Shown here piece by piece: positions 52,646-61,979 of a stretch of 64,000 nt of DNA (position 1 is the stretch's first letter; each line of letters begins with the position of its first letter). Under the pieces are notes generated by a model, which ran no database searches, was not told the origin of the DNA, and saw only the letters and a list, made by a program, of their open reading frames with translations. The translations under genes were made by a program, and so were the position numbers. The stretch comes from Rhodospirillaceae bacterium (GTDB lineage Bacteria > Pseudomonadota > Alphaproteobacteria > Dongiales > Dongiaceae), in assembly GCA_008012315.1 (NCBI GenBank), contig SSEL01000037.1, positions 1-64,000 on the forward strand. The letters run 5' to 3'.

Positions 52646-52692
52646 TCCGAACGGCCATTGCCGCGCCTGCCTGTTTTTTGTGGAGAAACCGG

Positions 52693-53457
52693 ATGTCCCG
52701 CCGTCGCCGTATCTATGAAGGCAAAGCCAAGGTCCTTTTCGAGGGCCCTGAGCCCGGGACCCTGGTCCAGTATTTCAAGGATGATGCCACCGCCTTCAAC
52801 AATCAGAAGAAGGGCACCATCACCGGCAAGGGCGTCCTCAACAACCGGATCTCCGAATATCTGATGACCCGCCTGGGCGAGATCGGCATCCCGACGCATT
52901 TCGTCCGTCGCCTCAATATGCGCGAGCAACTGGTGCGCGAGGTCGAGATCATCCCGCTGGAAGTCGTGGTGCGCAATGTCGCCGCCGGCTCGCTGTCGAA
53001 GCGCTTCGGCATCGTCGAGGGCACGCAGTTGCCGCGCTCGATCGTCGAGTATTATTACAAGTCCGATGAACTCGGCGATCCGATGGTCTCGGAAGAGCAC
53101 ATCACCGCCTTCGGCTGGGCCCAGCCGCAGGATATCGACGAGATCCTGGCGCTGTCGCTGCGGGTCAATGATTTCCTGACCGGCCTCCTCCTCGGCGTCG
53201 GCTTGCGCCTGGTCGATTTCAAGCTCGAATTCGGCCGTCTCTATGAGAACGAGGAAATGCGCATCGTGCTGGCCGATGAGATCAGCCCGGATAATTGCCG
53301 CCTGTGGGATGTGAAGACCAATGAACGGTTGGACAAGGACCGTTTCCGCCGCGATCTCGGCAATGTCGAGGAAGCCTATCAGGAAGTGGCGCGGCGTCTC
53401 GGCATCCTGCCGGAAGGCGGGCCCCGCGACATGAAGGGCCCCTCCACGATGCAATAA
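52693..53457 (+). CDS. purC: Phosphoribosylaminoimidazole-succinocarboxamide synthase
   Basis: A 254-residue SAICAR synthetase, joining Asp to CAIR with ATP in de novo purine synthesis. It begins [36 protein letters not shown], as the family does, and has [28 protein letters not shown] and [17 protein letters not shown] 52693 has TGGAG seven bases upstream; a longer in-frame GTG start at 52567 would include leader sequence and is rejected. First gene of purC-purS-purQ-purL. Confidence 0.96.
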   Translation: MSRRRRIYEGKAKVLFEGPEPGTLVQYFKDDATAFNNQKKGTITGKGVLNNRISEYLMTRLGEIGIPTHFVRRLNMREQLVREVEIIPLEVVVRNVAAGSLSKRFGIVEGTQLPRSIVEYYYKSDELGDPMVSEEHITAFGWAQPQDIDEILALSLRVNDFLTGLLLGVGLRLVDFKLEFGRLYENEEMRIVLADEISPDNCRLWDVKTNERLDKDRFRRDLGNVEEAYQEVARRLGILPEGGPRDMKGPSTMQ

Positions 53458-53520
53458 CGGTGAGCCCGGGAGCGGCTCGCGATTGATTGACCCTTCGGAC
53501 CGAAAGAGGACTGAACTGAT

Positions 53521-53763
53521 ATGAAGGCCCGTGTGCACGTCACCCTGAAATCCGGCGTTCTCGATCCCCAGGGTCGCGCGATCGCCCATGCGCTCGGCAC
53601 CCTGGGCTTCGACGGCGTCAAGGATGTTCGTCAGGGCAAGTATATCGAGCTCGATCTCGCCGAGACCGACAAGGCCAAGGCAAAGAGCGCCGTCGACCAG
53701 ATGTGCGCCAAATTGCTCGCCAATACGGTGATCGAGAATTACAGCATCGAACTCGTCGACTGA
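53521..53763 (+). CDS. purS: FGAM synthetase subunit PurS
   Basis: An 80-residue small subunit of the three-part formylglycinamidine synthetase, which couples PurQ to PurL. It contains VTLKSGVLDPQGRAIAHALGTLGFDGVKDVRQGKYIELDL, matching the family. Sits 63 bases after purC and 13 before purQ. Confidence 0.96.
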   Translation: MKARVHVTLKSGVLDPQGRAIAHALGTLGFDGVKDVRQGKYIELDLAETDKAKAKSAVDQMCAKLLANTVIENYSIELVD

Positions 53764-53776
53764 CGGGGTGACGACA

Positions 53777-54481
53777 ATGAAAGCTGCCATCGTGGTCTTC
53801 CCCGGTTCGAACCGGGAGCAGGACGCCAAAGCCGCACTCAGCAAAGCCGCCCTCGCCCAAACTCTTGGCACCGAGCCGGTCATGGTCTGGCATCGCGACA
53901 GCGAATTGCCCAAGGTCGATCTGGTTCTCGTCCCCGGCGGGTTCTCCTATGGCGATTATCTGCGCACCGGCGCCATCGCCGCCCATTCGCCGATCCTGCG
54001 CGAGGTCAAGGCGCGGGCGGACAAGGGCATGGCCGTCATCGGCATCTGCAACGGCTTCCAGATCATCACCGAAGCCGGCATGCTGCCCGGCGTGCTGCTG
54101 CGCAATTCGCATCTGAAATTCGTCTGCCGCAACGTGCATCTGAAGGTCGCGACGACCCAGACCCTGTTCACCTCGCGTTACGAGAAGGACCAGGTGCTGA
54201 GCGTCCCGGTGGCGCATCACGACGGCAATTATTTCGTCGATGACAAGACTCTCGGCGAGATGGAAGCCAATGACCAGGTCGCCTTCCGCTATTGCGCGCC
54301 GGACGGCAATGTCGCGATCGAGCACAATCCCAACGGATCGCTGCGCAATATCGCCGGTGTCTTCAATCGCACCAAGAACGTGCTTGGCATGATGCCGCAT
54401 CCGGAAAACGCCATCGATCCTCTGCAGGGTTCGACCGATGGCTTCGCGCTGTTCCAAGGCATGGTGGAGGCGCTGTCGTGA
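53777..54481 (+). CDS. purQ: FGAM synthetase glutaminase subunit PurQ
   Basis: A 234-residue class I glutamine amidotransferase that releases ammonia for PurL. The nucleophilic Cys is in [20 protein letters not shown], and the His/Glu pair is in [11 protein letters not shown]. The substrate channel segment [21 protein letters not shown] is present. ATG 53777 has GGGGTG upstream; a GTG at 53768 is an alternative. It overlaps purL by 4 bases (GTGA). Confidence 0.96.
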   Translation: MKAAIVVFPGSNREQDAKAALSKAALAQTLGTEPVMVWHRDSELPKVDLVLVPGGFSYGDYLRTGAIAAHSPILREVKARADKGMAVIGICNGFQIITEAGMLPGVLLRNSHLKFVCRNVHLKVATTQTLFTSRYEKDQVLSVPVAHHDGNYFVDDKTLGEMEANDQVAFRYCAPDGNVAIEHNPNGSLRNIAGVFNRTKNVLGMMPHPENAIDPLQGSTDGFALFQGMVEALS

Positions 54482-56682
54482 GTGCCGTGAAGATTACCCC
54501 CGAAATCGTCGCCGAACACGGCCTGACAAGTGACGAATACAAGCTGGTGCTGGAGATCATGGGGCGCGAGCCCTCGATGACCGAGCTCGGCATCTTCTCC
54601 GTCATGTGGTCGGAGCATTGCTCCTATAAGTCCTCCCGCGTCTGGCTGAAGAAGCTGCCGACCAAGGCGCCCTGGGTGATCCAGGGCCCCGGCGAGAATG
54701 CCGGCGTCATCGATATCGGCGATGGCGAGGCCGCCGTCTTCAAGATGGAAAGCCATAACCATCCCAGCTTCATCGAACCCTATCAGGGGGCGGCGACCGG
54801 TGTCGGCGGCATCATGCGCGACGTCTTCACCATGGGTGCGCGGCCGATCGCCAATGTGAATGCGCTCCGCTTCGGCGAGCCGGAAGATCCGAAGACCCGG
54901 CATCTCGTCGCCGGCGTGGTCGCCGGGATCGGCGGCTACGGCAATTGCATGGGCGTGCCGACGGTGGCGGGCGAGGTCAATTTCCACGCCAGCTATAACG
55001 GCAATATCCTGGTCAATGCGATGACCGTGGGCCTTGCCGATGCCGACAAGATCTTCTATTCGGCGGCGGCGGGTCTCGGCAATCCTGTCATCTATGTCGG
55101 CGCCAAGACCGGCCGCGACGGAATCCACGGCGCCACCATGGCCTCGGCTGAATTCACCGATGATTCCGAAGAGAAGCGGCCGACCGTGCAGGTCGGCGAT
55201 CCCTTCACCGAAAAGCTGCTGCTGGAAGCTTGCCTCGAATTGATGGCGACCGATGCCATCGTTGCGATCCAGGATATGGGTGCTGCCGGCCTCACCTCCT
55301 CCTCGGTGGAAATGTCCGACAAGGGCGGCCTTGGCATCGAGCTCGATCTCGACAAGGTGCCGGTGCGCGAGACCGGCATGACGGCCTATGAGATCATGCT
55401 CTCGGAAAGCCAGGAACGCATGCTGATGGTGCTGAAGCCGGATGCGCGCGAGACGGCCCGGGCCATCTTCGAGAAGTGGGAGCTGGATTTCGCCGAGATC
55501 GGTGTGCTGACCGATACCGGCCATCTCGTCCTGAAGAAGAACGGCAAGGTCGAGGCCGATATGCCGGTCTCGCCGCTGGTCGACAAGGCGCCGGTCTATG
55601 AGCGCCCCTGGGTGCCGACCCCGAAGCAGCCGGAAATTGTCGCCGAGGACCTTCCGATACCGGCGGATATTCCCGCCGTGCTGTTGCAGCTTCTCGGCTC
55701 GGCCGATCTCTCCAGCCGCCGCTGGGTCTGGGAACAATACGATCATTTGGTGATGGGCCGCACGGTACAGCGCCCCGGCGGCGATGCCGCGGTGGTGCAG
55801 CTTCCCGGCAAGGCCAAGGGCCTCGCCATCACCAGCGATTGCACGCCGCGTTATTGCTATGCTGACCCGCATCAGGGCGGCGCCCAGGCGGTGGCGGAGA
55901 CTTGGCGCAACATCACCGCGACGGGTGCCAAGCCGCTTGCCATCACCGACAACATGAATTTCGGCAATCCGCAGCGGCCCGAGATCATGGGGCAGTTCGC
56001 CGGCTGCATCGAAGGCATGGCGGAAGCTTGCAAGGTGCTCGACTATCCCGTCATTTCCGGCAATGTTTCGCTCTATAACGAGACCAACGGCAAGGGCATC
56101 CTGCCGACCCCGGTGATTGGCGGCGTCGGTGTGATTGCCGATGTGGCGAAGAGTGTCTCGATCCCCTTCAAGGCGGCGGGTGATGTCGTGTTGCTGATCG
56201 GCGAGACCAAGGGCCATCTCGGCGCCTCGATTTACCTGCGTGAAATTCACGGCCGGGAAGAGGGCGCACCGCCGCCGGTCGATCTCGCCGCCGAACGCCG
56301 CAACGGCGATTTCGTGCGCGGCCTGATCGAAGCCGGTCTGGTGACTGCCAGCCATGATTGCGCCGATGGCGGCCTGCTGGTGACGCTGGCGGAAATGGCC
56401 ATGGCCGGCGGTATCGGTGCCAATATCGCGGTGCCGGCCGGGATGGATTTCGCCCATGCCTATCTCTTCGGCGAGGATCAGGGTCGCTATGTGCTGACGG
56501 TGCCCGGCAAGGATGCCGAAGGCGTCGTCGCCAAGGCCAAGGCGGCCGGCGTGCCGGTCGTCCGGTTGGGTGAAACCGGCGGCGAGAGGCTGGATCTTGG
56601 CCGCCATGGCGCGGTCGATATCACCACGCTAAAATCGACACATGAGGCTTTCTTCCCGCGCCTGATGAGCGCGGTGGAATAA
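54478..56682 (+). CDS. purL: FGAM synthetase large subunit PurL
   Basis: A 734-residue small-form PurL with the ATP-grasp-like AIRS fold, using ammonia from PurQ to make FGAM. Seen are [67 protein letters not shown] and [20 protein letters not shown]. The start is GTG 54478, overlapping the purQ stop. It is followed after 32 bases by bolA, in the order found in many alphaproteobacteria. Confidence 0.96.
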   Translation: MSAVKITPEIVAEHGLTSDEYKLVLEIMGREPSMTELGIFSVMWSEHCSYKSSRVWLKKLPTKAPWVIQGPGENAGVIDIGDGEAAVFKMESHNHPSFIEPYQGAATGVGGIMRDVFTMGARPIANVNALRFGEPEDPKTRHLVAGVVAGIGGYGNCMGVPTVAGEVNFHASYNGNILVNAMTVGLADADKIFYSAAAGLGNPVIYVGAKTGRDGIHGATMASAEFTDDSEEKRPTVQVGDPFTEKLLLEACLELMATDAIVAIQDMGAAGLTSSSVEMSDKGGLGIELDLDKVPVRETGMTAYEIMLSESQERMLMVLKPDARETARAIFEKWELDFAEIGVLTDTGHLVLKKNGKVEADMPVSPLVDKAPVYERPWVPTPKQPEIVAEDLPIPADIPAVLLQLLGSADLSSRRWVWEQYDHLVMGRTVQRPGGDAAVVQLPGKAKGLAITSDCTPRYCYADPHQGGAQAVAETWRNITATGAKPLAITDNMNFGNPQRPEIMGQFAGCIEGMAEACKVLDYPVISGNVSLYNETNGKGILPTPVIGGVGVIADVAKSVSIPFKAAGDVVLLIGETKGHLGASIYLREIHGREEGAPPPVDLAAERRNGDFVRGLIEAGLVTASHDCADGGLLVTLAEMAMAGGIGANIAVPAGMDFAHAYLFGEDQGRYVLTVPGKDAEGVVAKAKAAGVPVVRLGETGGERLDLGRHGAVDITTLKSTHEAFFPRLMSAVE

Positions 56683-56714
56683 GCCGGATCGGGGATGGGA
56701 GAGGGAGAAACACC

Positions 56715-56951
56715 ATGGCGATGGAAGCCAGCGAAATCGCGCGGCTGATCAAGGAAGCCCTGCCGGATGCCCAGGTGACGATCGAGGACCTGCGCGGCGA
56801 TGGCGACCATTACGCCGCTCAGGTCGTGTCGGTAGCCTTTGTCGGCAAGAGCCGTGTGCAGCAGCACCAGATGGTCTATGAGGCGCTGCGCGGCGGCATG
56901 GGCGACAAGCTGCATGCTTTGGCCCTGCAGACCTCCGCACCGAAAGCCTGA
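56715..56951 (+). CDS. BolA-family protein (IbaG-like)
   Basis: A 78-residue BolA/IbaG protein, partner of monothiol glutaredoxins in [2Fe-2S] handling. It shows IARLIKEALPDAQVTIEDLRGDGDHYAAQVVSVAFVGKSRVQQHQMVYEALRG; the FVGKSRVQQHQMVY stretch holds the conserved His that binds the shared cluster. It follows purL in the operon and precedes the rarD and grxD genes; grxD encodes its likely partner. Confidence 0.93.
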   Translation: MAMEASEIARLIKEALPDAQVTIEDLRGDGDHYAAQVVSVAFVGKSRVQQHQMVYEALRGGMGDKLHALALQTSAPKA

Positions 56952-56976
56952 GCCCGGCTCGCCGTTACGGCCGATG

Positions 56977-56999
56977 ATAGCCGGGCTTGTCCCGGCTAT
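56977..56999 (+). repeat. Short palindromic hairpin between bolA and rarD
   Basis: ATAGCCGGG and CCCGGCTAT are a perfect 9-bp stem with loop CTTGT. The motif resembles a simple repeat common in GC-rich proteobacteria. No T-run, so it is not a clear terminator. Confidence 0.55.
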
Positions 57000-57044
57000 T
57001 CTGTTGATGCCGCTATATCGCGCGATGGATCCCGGTTTGCGATC

Positions 57045-57950
57045 ATGACCTCAGCCACCAAACGCGGATTGCTCGCCGCCTTCGCCGCCTATGTCCTGTG
57101 GGGCGCGCTGCCGGTTTATTTCCATGCCGTCGCGGAAATTTCGCCGATGGAAGTGCTGTCTCACCGGGTGATCTGGTCGCTGCTGGTGACCGGCCTCGGC
57201 GTCGCCCTGCTCGGCAACTGGTCGGTACTGCGTTTGCTGGTGAGCTCTCGCCGACGGACGCTGCAATTGGTCGCCACGGTAGCCATGCTGTCGATCAACT
57301 GGCTGACCTATATCTGGTCGGTCGGGAACGACCACGTGATCGAGGCGGGCCTCGGCTATTACATCTGCCCGCTGATGAGTGTCCTGCTGGCGGCCGTGAT
57401 CTTGCGGGAGCGGATATCCTGGGGACAGCTTGCTGGCATTGTCTGCGTCGCCGCGGGCGTGCTGTGGCAGGTTGTGGCGGTCGGGCAGGTGCCCTGGATC
57501 GCCCTCATCCTGGCCGTGACCTTTGCCTTCTACGGCCTGGGCCGCAAGGTCGTCGCCTTGCCCGCCATCCCGGGCCTGTTCGCGGAAACCCTGATGCTGC
57601 TCCCGGTTGCCCTCGCTTATCTCGCCTGGGCCGAAGGCACCGGCCAGGGCCATTTCATCAATGGCGACTGGCATTGGCGGGGCCTCCTCGCCCTGGCCGG
57701 TCCGTTTACCGCCATTCCCCTGCTGCTTTTCGCCGCGGGCGCCAACCGGCTCGATCTGCGAACCCTGGGCTTGATGCAGTATCTTAACCCGACGATGCAG
57801 GTTCTTGTGGCTATTTTCCTATTGGATGAACAGGTCCTGCCAGGCCAGGGCGTTACTTTTCTGCTGATCTGGCTTGGTCTCATTCTGTATTCGCTTTTGC
57901 CCTGGCTGGCGCGCCGGCGGCAAATACCTGAACGGGGTGCTCAGGATTGA
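57045..57950 (+). CDS. rarD: RarD-type EamA transporter
   Basis: A 301-residue ten-span protein of the RarD subfamily of EamA transporters. Features are KRGLLAAFAAYVLWGALPVYFHAVAEISPMEVLSHRVIWS near the start, NWLTYIWSVGNDHVIEAGLGYYICPLMSVLLA and GLMQYLNPTMQVLVAIFLLDE toward the end. RarD was linked to chloramphenicol sensitivity but its substrate is unclear. It separates bolA from grxD, which are usually neighbours. Confidence 0.93.
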   Translation: MTSATKRGLLAAFAAYVLWGALPVYFHAVAEISPMEVLSHRVIWSLLVTGLGVALLGNWSVLRLLVSSRRRTLQLVATVAMLSINWLTYIWSVGNDHVIEAGLGYYICPLMSVLLAAVILRERISWGQLAGIVCVAAGVLWQVVAVGQVPWIALILAVTFAFYGLGRKVVALPAIPGLFAETLMLLPVALAYLAWAEGTGQGHFINGDWHWRGLLALAGPFTAIPLLLFAAGANRLDLRTLGLMQYLNPTMQVLVAIFLLDEQVLPGQGVTFLLIWLGLILYSLLPWLARRRQIPERGAQD

Positions 57951-58022
57951 CTTTCCGGCTGATTGCCTCCATGTACGAAGCAAGCTTCAGATGATGACCT
58001 TCGTTTCTCCAAGGATTAGGCC

Positions 58023-58361
58023 ATGAGCAACCCGGTTTTCGACCGCATTCGCGATGACATCACCAGCAACGACGTCGTGCTTTACATGAAGGGCACGCCG
58101 GTTTTCCCGCAATGCGGCTTCTCGGCTGCGGTGGTGCAGGTGCTGACCCATGTCGGTGTGAAGTTCAAGGGCATCGACGTCCTCACCGATCCCAGCCTGC
58201 GCCAGGGCATCAAGGAATTCGCCAATTGGCCCACCATTCCCCAGCTCTATGTGAAGGGCGAATTCGTCGGCGGCTGCGACATCATCCGTGAAATGTACCA
58301 GTCCGGCGAATTGCAGGAATTGATGCAGACCAAGGGCGTCAGCACCAACCAGGCGGCCTGA
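58023..58361 (+). CDS. grxD: Monothiol glutaredoxin (Grx4 type)
   Basis: A 112-residue monothiol glutaredoxin. The active site is CGFS in GTPVFPQCGFSAAVVQVL, and the glutathione-binding NWPTIPQLYVKGEFVGGCDIIREMY is intact. This family carries [2Fe-2S] clusters and works with BolA-type proteins, one of which is encoded about 1.1 kb upstream. A terminator follows 19 bases after the stop. Confidence 0.96.
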   Translation: MSNPVFDRIRDDITSNDVVLYMKGTPVFPQCGFSAAVVQVLTHVGVKFKGIDVLTDPSLRQGIKEFANWPTIPQLYVKGEFVGGCDIIREMYQSGELQELMQTKGVSTNQAA

Positions 58362-58380
58362 TAGCCTAACGATCCAATTG

Positions 58381-58420
58381 AAAAAAGCCCGGCTGGCAAT
58401 CCAGCCGGGCTTTTTGTTTT
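58381..58420 (+). terminator. Intrinsic terminator after grxD
   Basis: AAAAAGCCCGGCTGG (58382-58396) and CCAGCCGGGCTTTTT (58401-58415) form a 15-bp stem with loop CAAT, followed by GTTTTTT. Because the outer pairs are A-T runs, it can also terminate the convergent gene at 58446. Confidence 0.93.
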
Positions 58421-58445
58421 TTAGTTCGCTTCGGCAGGCGGTCGG

Positions 58446-59231
58446 TCAACCATCCCAGCGATAGGCGGCCATGCTGAGGCTGCCATGGGCGAAGCTGCGG
58501 TGCATCGCGGTCGCTTTCGCATCGCCCATGGAAGCCGCACCCAGCGCCACATGGAGCGGCAGGAGATGATCCTCGCTCGGATGCGCAAGGGGGCCGCCCG
58601 GCGCTTCCTGCCGGTAATTGATCAGCGATCTCGTATCCCCCTCGGCAAGGCGGTCATGCAGCCAGTCGTCGAAACCTTGCGCCCAATCGGGGACAGGGCC
58701 ACCTTGCCAATTGATCTGGCGCAGATTGTGAACCGCGCCGCCGGACGCCAGGATCAGCACCCCGCTGTCGCGCAAGGGGGCGATGGCTTTCCCCAGCGCC
58801 ACGTGATCGGCGGTCGACCCCTGGGAGAGCAGCGACAACTGCACGACGGGAATGTCATGCTGCGGATAGATCAGCAGCAACGGGTTCCAGGCGCCGTGAT
58901 CCAGGCCGCGCTGCGGGGCGAGTTCGGCATCCAGACCGCCGGCGCGGATCAGGCTGGCGGCTTGCCCGGCCAGTTCGGGATCGCCGGGCGCCGGATAATG
59001 AAGCTGATAGAGTTCACGCGGAAAGCCGTAGAAATCGTGAATGGTTTCCGGCTGCGCCGAAGCCGTAAGGCTGGCACGCGGATTATCCCAATGCGCCGAG
59101 ATGCAGAGGATGGCTGTCGGCCGGGGTAACTGGCGGCCGAGGTCCAGCATGAAAGCGCGTGCCGCGATATCCTCGAAAGGCAGCATGGGCGAGCCATGGG
59201 AGACAAACAAGACGGGCAGGCGGTCGGTCAT
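58446..59231 (-). CDS. Class III extradiol dioxygenase (DODA/YgiD-like)
   Basis: A 261-residue LigB-type dioxygenase like E. coli YgiD and plant DOPA dioxygenase. Metal ligands are expected in LFVSHGSPMLPF, ISAHWDNPRASLTASAQPETIHDFYGFP and GLDHGAWNPLLLIYP, all present; IPVVQLSLL and ASGGAVHNLR also match. The physiological substrate is unknown. Start MTDRLP at 59231 is preferred over an in-frame ATG at 59255. It may be the last gene of a minus-strand group sfsA-map-radC-this gene. Confidence 0.9.
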   Translation of the reverse strand: MTDRLPVLFVSHGSPMLPFEDIAARAFMLDLGRQLPRPTAILCISAHWDNPRASLTASAQPETIHDFYGFPRELYQLHYPAPGDPELAGQAASLIRAGGLDAELAPQRGLDHGAWNPLLLIYPQHDIPVVQLSLLSQGSTADHVALGKAIAPLRDSGVLILASGGAVHNLRQINWQGGPVPDWAQGFDDWLHDRLAEGDTRSLINYRQEAPGGPLAHPSEDHLLPLHVALGAASMGDAKATAMHRSFAHGSLSMAAYRWDG

Positions 59232-59300
59232 GAGGAGTGTTCTCCATGGCTTCAAACGGGGGGACTGTAGCCGGTCTCTCTGCCTGCAAGAAGGCCCCTC

Positions 59301-60089
59301 TTAACGCCAATCGTCGATGACACCCATGCTGCGCAGGCTGGCATGGCCTTCTTTGCCGATGATCAGGTGGTCGTGCAGCTTGATGCCGACCACCGTGAGC
59401 GCCTTGCGCACTTCGCGCGTCACCGCAATGTCGTCACGCGACGGCGACGGATCTCCCGTCGGATGGTTGTGGACCAGGATGACGGCGAGTGCGCCATATT
59501 CCAGCGCGCGGGTGACGACCTCGCGCACATAGACCGGCGCATGATTGACGGTACCGATATTCTGGATCTCGTCGGCGATCAGGCGGTTCTTGCCGTCGAG
59601 AAACAGCAGGCGGAATTGTTCGACCTTTTCCTGCGACATCACCGAATGGCAGTAATCGAGCAATTGCTGCCAGGAGCCGAGGATGGGCCGGTTCAAGACC
59701 TCCTGGCGCAACATCAACTGGGCCGCGGCCTGGACGATCTTGATCATGGAAATCGCCGATTCACCGATGCCGTCGAGCTGCTTCAAGGCCGTGGGATCGG
59801 CGGCAATGACGCCGGCGAAGCTGCCGAAGCGGGCGATCAGCTGCTTGGCCAGCGGTTTGACGTCGCGCCGCGGAATCGCCTGCATCAGCACCAGTTCCAG
59901 CACCTCGTAGTCGGCGAGGGCGCTGGGACCGACACCGAGCAGCTTCTGCCGCAGCCGGTCGCGATGGCCGTGATAATGCGGCTTCGGTGAGGGCGGCAGG
60001 CGAGGATCAGTGCCCGCCTCGGACTCGGCATCCACCTGGCCGTTTTCCGGCGGCAGGCTGGCAGGAGCGGTTGGCTCGCGCTGCGACAC
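59301..60089 (-). CDS. radC: RadC-family JAMM protein
   Basis: A 262-residue RadC (UPF0758) protein. The N-terminal helix-hairpin-helix region (about 40-120) includes LDGIGESAISMIKIVQ, and the C-terminal JAMM metalloprotease-like motif is VHNHPTGDPSPSRDD. Its role in DNA repair or replication restart is not settled. The start is GTG 60089, 11 bases after the map stop. Probably translated with map. Confidence 0.93.
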   Translation of the reverse strand: MSQREPTAPASLPPENGQVDAESEAGTDPRLPPSPKPHYHGHRDRLRQKLLGVGPSALADYEVLELVLMQAIPRRDVKPLAKQLIARFGSFAGVIAADPTALKQLDGIGESAISMIKIVQAAAQLMLRQEVLNRPILGSWQQLLDYCHSVMSQEKVEQFRLLFLDGKNRLIADEIQNIGTVNHAPVYVREVVTRALEYGALAVILVHNHPTGDPSPSRDDIAVTREVRKALTVVGIKLHDHLIIGKEGHASLRSMGVIDDWR

Positions 60090-60100
60090 GGGCGGGGGCT

Positions 60101-60931
60101 CTAGCCGTTATATGGCGGTTTGTCCCAACCCTTGGGCGAAAGGGTGAAAATCTCGCAACCGGTTTCGGTCACGGCGACCGAGTGCTCGAATTGTGCCGAG
60201 AGTTTCTTGTCGCGGGTAACGGCGGTCCAGCCGTCATCCAGGATCTTCACGTCATAGCGGCCGGCATTGATCATCGGCTCGACGGTGAAGAACATGCCCG
60301 GCTTCAGCACCGGGCCGGTTCCCTTGCGGCCGAAATGCAGGATGCTCGGTGAATCATGGAACACCCGGCCAAGGCCGTGGCCGCAGAAATCCCGCACGAC
60401 GGAGAAACCCTGCTTCTCGGCAAAGGCCTGGATCGCATAGCCGATATCGCCGACCGTATTGCCGGGCTTCACTTCGGCGATTCCCAGCATCATCGCTTCA
60501 TAGGTGACATCGACCAGTTTCTTCGCCTGCACGCCGACCTTGCCGAGCAGGAACATCCGGCTGGTATCGCCATGCCAGCCATCGAGGATGGTGGTGATGT
60601 CGATATTGAGGATATCGCCATCGGCCAGCTTCTTGGGGCCGGGAATGCCGTGGCAGACGACGTGATTGATCGAGGTGCAGATCGACCGGGGAAAGCCGCG
60701 ATAGTTCAGCGGTGCCGGAATGGCGCCGTGATCGACGATGAAACCATGGCACAGGCGGTCCAGCTCATCCGTCGTCACGCCCGGTACGACATAAGGCGTG
60801 ATGAAGTCGAGCGTCTCGGCGGCCAGCTTACCGGCCTGGCGCATGCCCTCGAAAGCGGCGGCGTCATGAATTTTGATCTTTCGATTGTCGTCGACCCATT
60901 CGTCGGCGACATCCTGCTTCTGCATTGTCAT
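60101..60931 (-). CDS. map: Methionine aminopeptidase, type I
   Basis: A 276-residue dinuclear-metal aminopeptidase that removes the initiator Met. Ligand residues lie in ILNIDITTILDGWHGDTSRMF (two Asp), HGLGRVFHDSP (His), FTVEPMINAGRY (Glu) and AQFEHSVAVTETG (Glu). ATG 60931 is chosen with AAGGA close upstream; ATG 60925 is nearly as likely. It is followed by radC after 11 bases. Confidence 0.95.
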   Translation of the reverse strand: MTMQKQDVADEWVDDNRKIKIHDAAAFEGMRQAGKLAAETLDFITPYVVPGVTTDELDRLCHGFIVDHGAIPAPLNYRGFPRSICTSINHVVCHGIPGPKKLADGDILNIDITTILDGWHGDTSRMFLLGKVGVQAKKLVDVTYEAMMLGIAEVKPGNTVGDIGYAIQAFAEKQGFSVVRDFCGHGLGRVFHDSPSILHFGRKGTGPVLKPGMFFTVEPMINAGRYDVKILDDGWTAVTRDKKLSAQFEHSVAVTETGCEIFTLSPKGWDKPPYNG

Positions 60932-61076
60932 CAGTCCTTGAAACCCGATTTCCATATAGCATAAAGCGCTGAACCAGCGGCGCAACCTTCCTGTGCGGCG
61001 CCCTCGGACCCGACACGCGGCATTCAGGATCGATATGGGAGATAGATGACGGTTTTCCAGGCCGGTTTCCCGGTTC

Positions 61077-61134
61077 GGATCGCTTCAGCCGGTTGGACAA
61101 CGGCGTCTAAATTCGTCTCTCTTCAATGGATTAG
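61077..61134 (+). repeat. Decayed copy of the purB-side palindromic element
   Basis: GGATCG, a weak hairpin core, GTCTAAA, TTCGTCTCTC, TCAAT and GAT-AGC (with gaps) follow the same order as 50481-50552. The pairing arms are largely lost. It lies in the 220-base gap between map and sfsA. Confidence 0.45.
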
Positions 61135-61151
61135 CTGCGGCCGGCCGCCTG

Positions 61152-61877
61152 TTACTGCCGATTAGTCAGGTCGATCGTCACGGCACCTGCCAGTTCGATT
61201 CCTTCAGGACCGATATCGCAGGCATAGGCCAGGATTTCAATGCCGGGCGCCACGGCTTGCAAGGCGGTGAGATAAAGGGGGTCGATATCCCCGGCGATGC
61301 GCAGCGACCGGCAGTCGTCCCGCTGCACCAGGAACAGCAGCACGGCGCGTTTACCCTGCTGGGCAAGCAGGGCCAGTTCCTGCAAATGCCGGGCGCCGCG
61401 CGCGGTGCGGGCGTCGGGAAATTCAGCCAGGCCAGATTGGCGGCTCAGCGTGACGCTTTTCACCTCGACGTAGCAATCGCCCCGTTCCTTGTCGTGCAGA
61501 TGGAAATCAAGCCGCGATTCTGTCCCCACCCTGACCTCACGGCGGATTTCCGCATAGCCGCGCAAGGCGGGAATCCGGCCGGCGCCCAGCGCCTCGGCGA
61601 CGATGCCATTGGCCAGGCCGGTATTGATGCCGACGAAATGCGGGCGCGGCGTATCGCCGCCGGTTTCCACCAATTCCCAGCCATAAGGCAGCTTGCGGGC
61701 GGTACCGCGATGATCGCTGAGCCAGCAGGCGGAACCCGGTTCCGCCAGGCCCATCATCGAGCCGGGATTGGGGCAATGGGCCGTCACCTCGGTGCCATCC
61801 GCCAAGCGGATCTCGGCCAGGAAGCGCTTGTAGCGGCGAATCAGGGTGGCGCGAAGGAGCGGCGCGGAAAAACGCAT
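61152..61877 (-). CDS. sfsA: Sugar fermentation stimulation protein A homologue
   Basis: A 241-residue SfsA. It starts MRFSAPLLRATLIRRYKRFLAEIRLADGTEVTAHCPNPGSMMGL and has RKLPYGWELVE, LDFHL and CYVEVKSVTLSR; the last, with its Asp and Glu-x-Lys, resembles a nuclease-like site of the PD-(D/E)xK fold. E. coli SfsA was described as a DNA-binding regulator of maltose genes, and its true role is uncertain. Located upstream of map on the same strand but 220 bases away. Confidence 0.94.
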   Translation of the reverse strand: MRFSAPLLRATLIRRYKRFLAEIRLADGTEVTAHCPNPGSMMGLAEPGSACWLSDHRGTARKLPYGWELVETGGDTPRPHFVGINTGLANGIVAEALGAGRIPALRGYAEIRREVRVGTESRLDFHLHDKERGDCYVEVKSVTLSRQSGLAEFPDARTARGARHLQELALLAQQGKRAVLLFLVQRDDCRSLRIAGDIDPLYLTALQAVAPGIEILAYACDIGPEGIELAGAVTIDLTNRQ

Positions 61878-61979
61878 GCGGAAATATCCGGTTGACGGTC
61901 GACGGAGCGTGACGGCGACATAGTTGCAACAACCGCCGCTTCACGGCAAGTTAGGCGCCGATTCACGAGAGGTCTGGAG

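Larger units (their letters stand above)
52335..52692 (+). other. Intergenic region before purC: promoter and structured leader
   Basis: These 358 bases contain no plausible gene. The first 120 bases show nothing notable; a candidate promoter lies at 52460-52488 and a foldable leader at 52576-52645. A T6 run at 52673-52678 sits near the purC ribosome-binding site. Confidence 0.65.

Noticed and set aside
54292-54477. In-frame extension of purL into purQ
   Set aside because: PurL proteins start at the GTG overlapping the purQ stop; the extension is purQ read in another frame.
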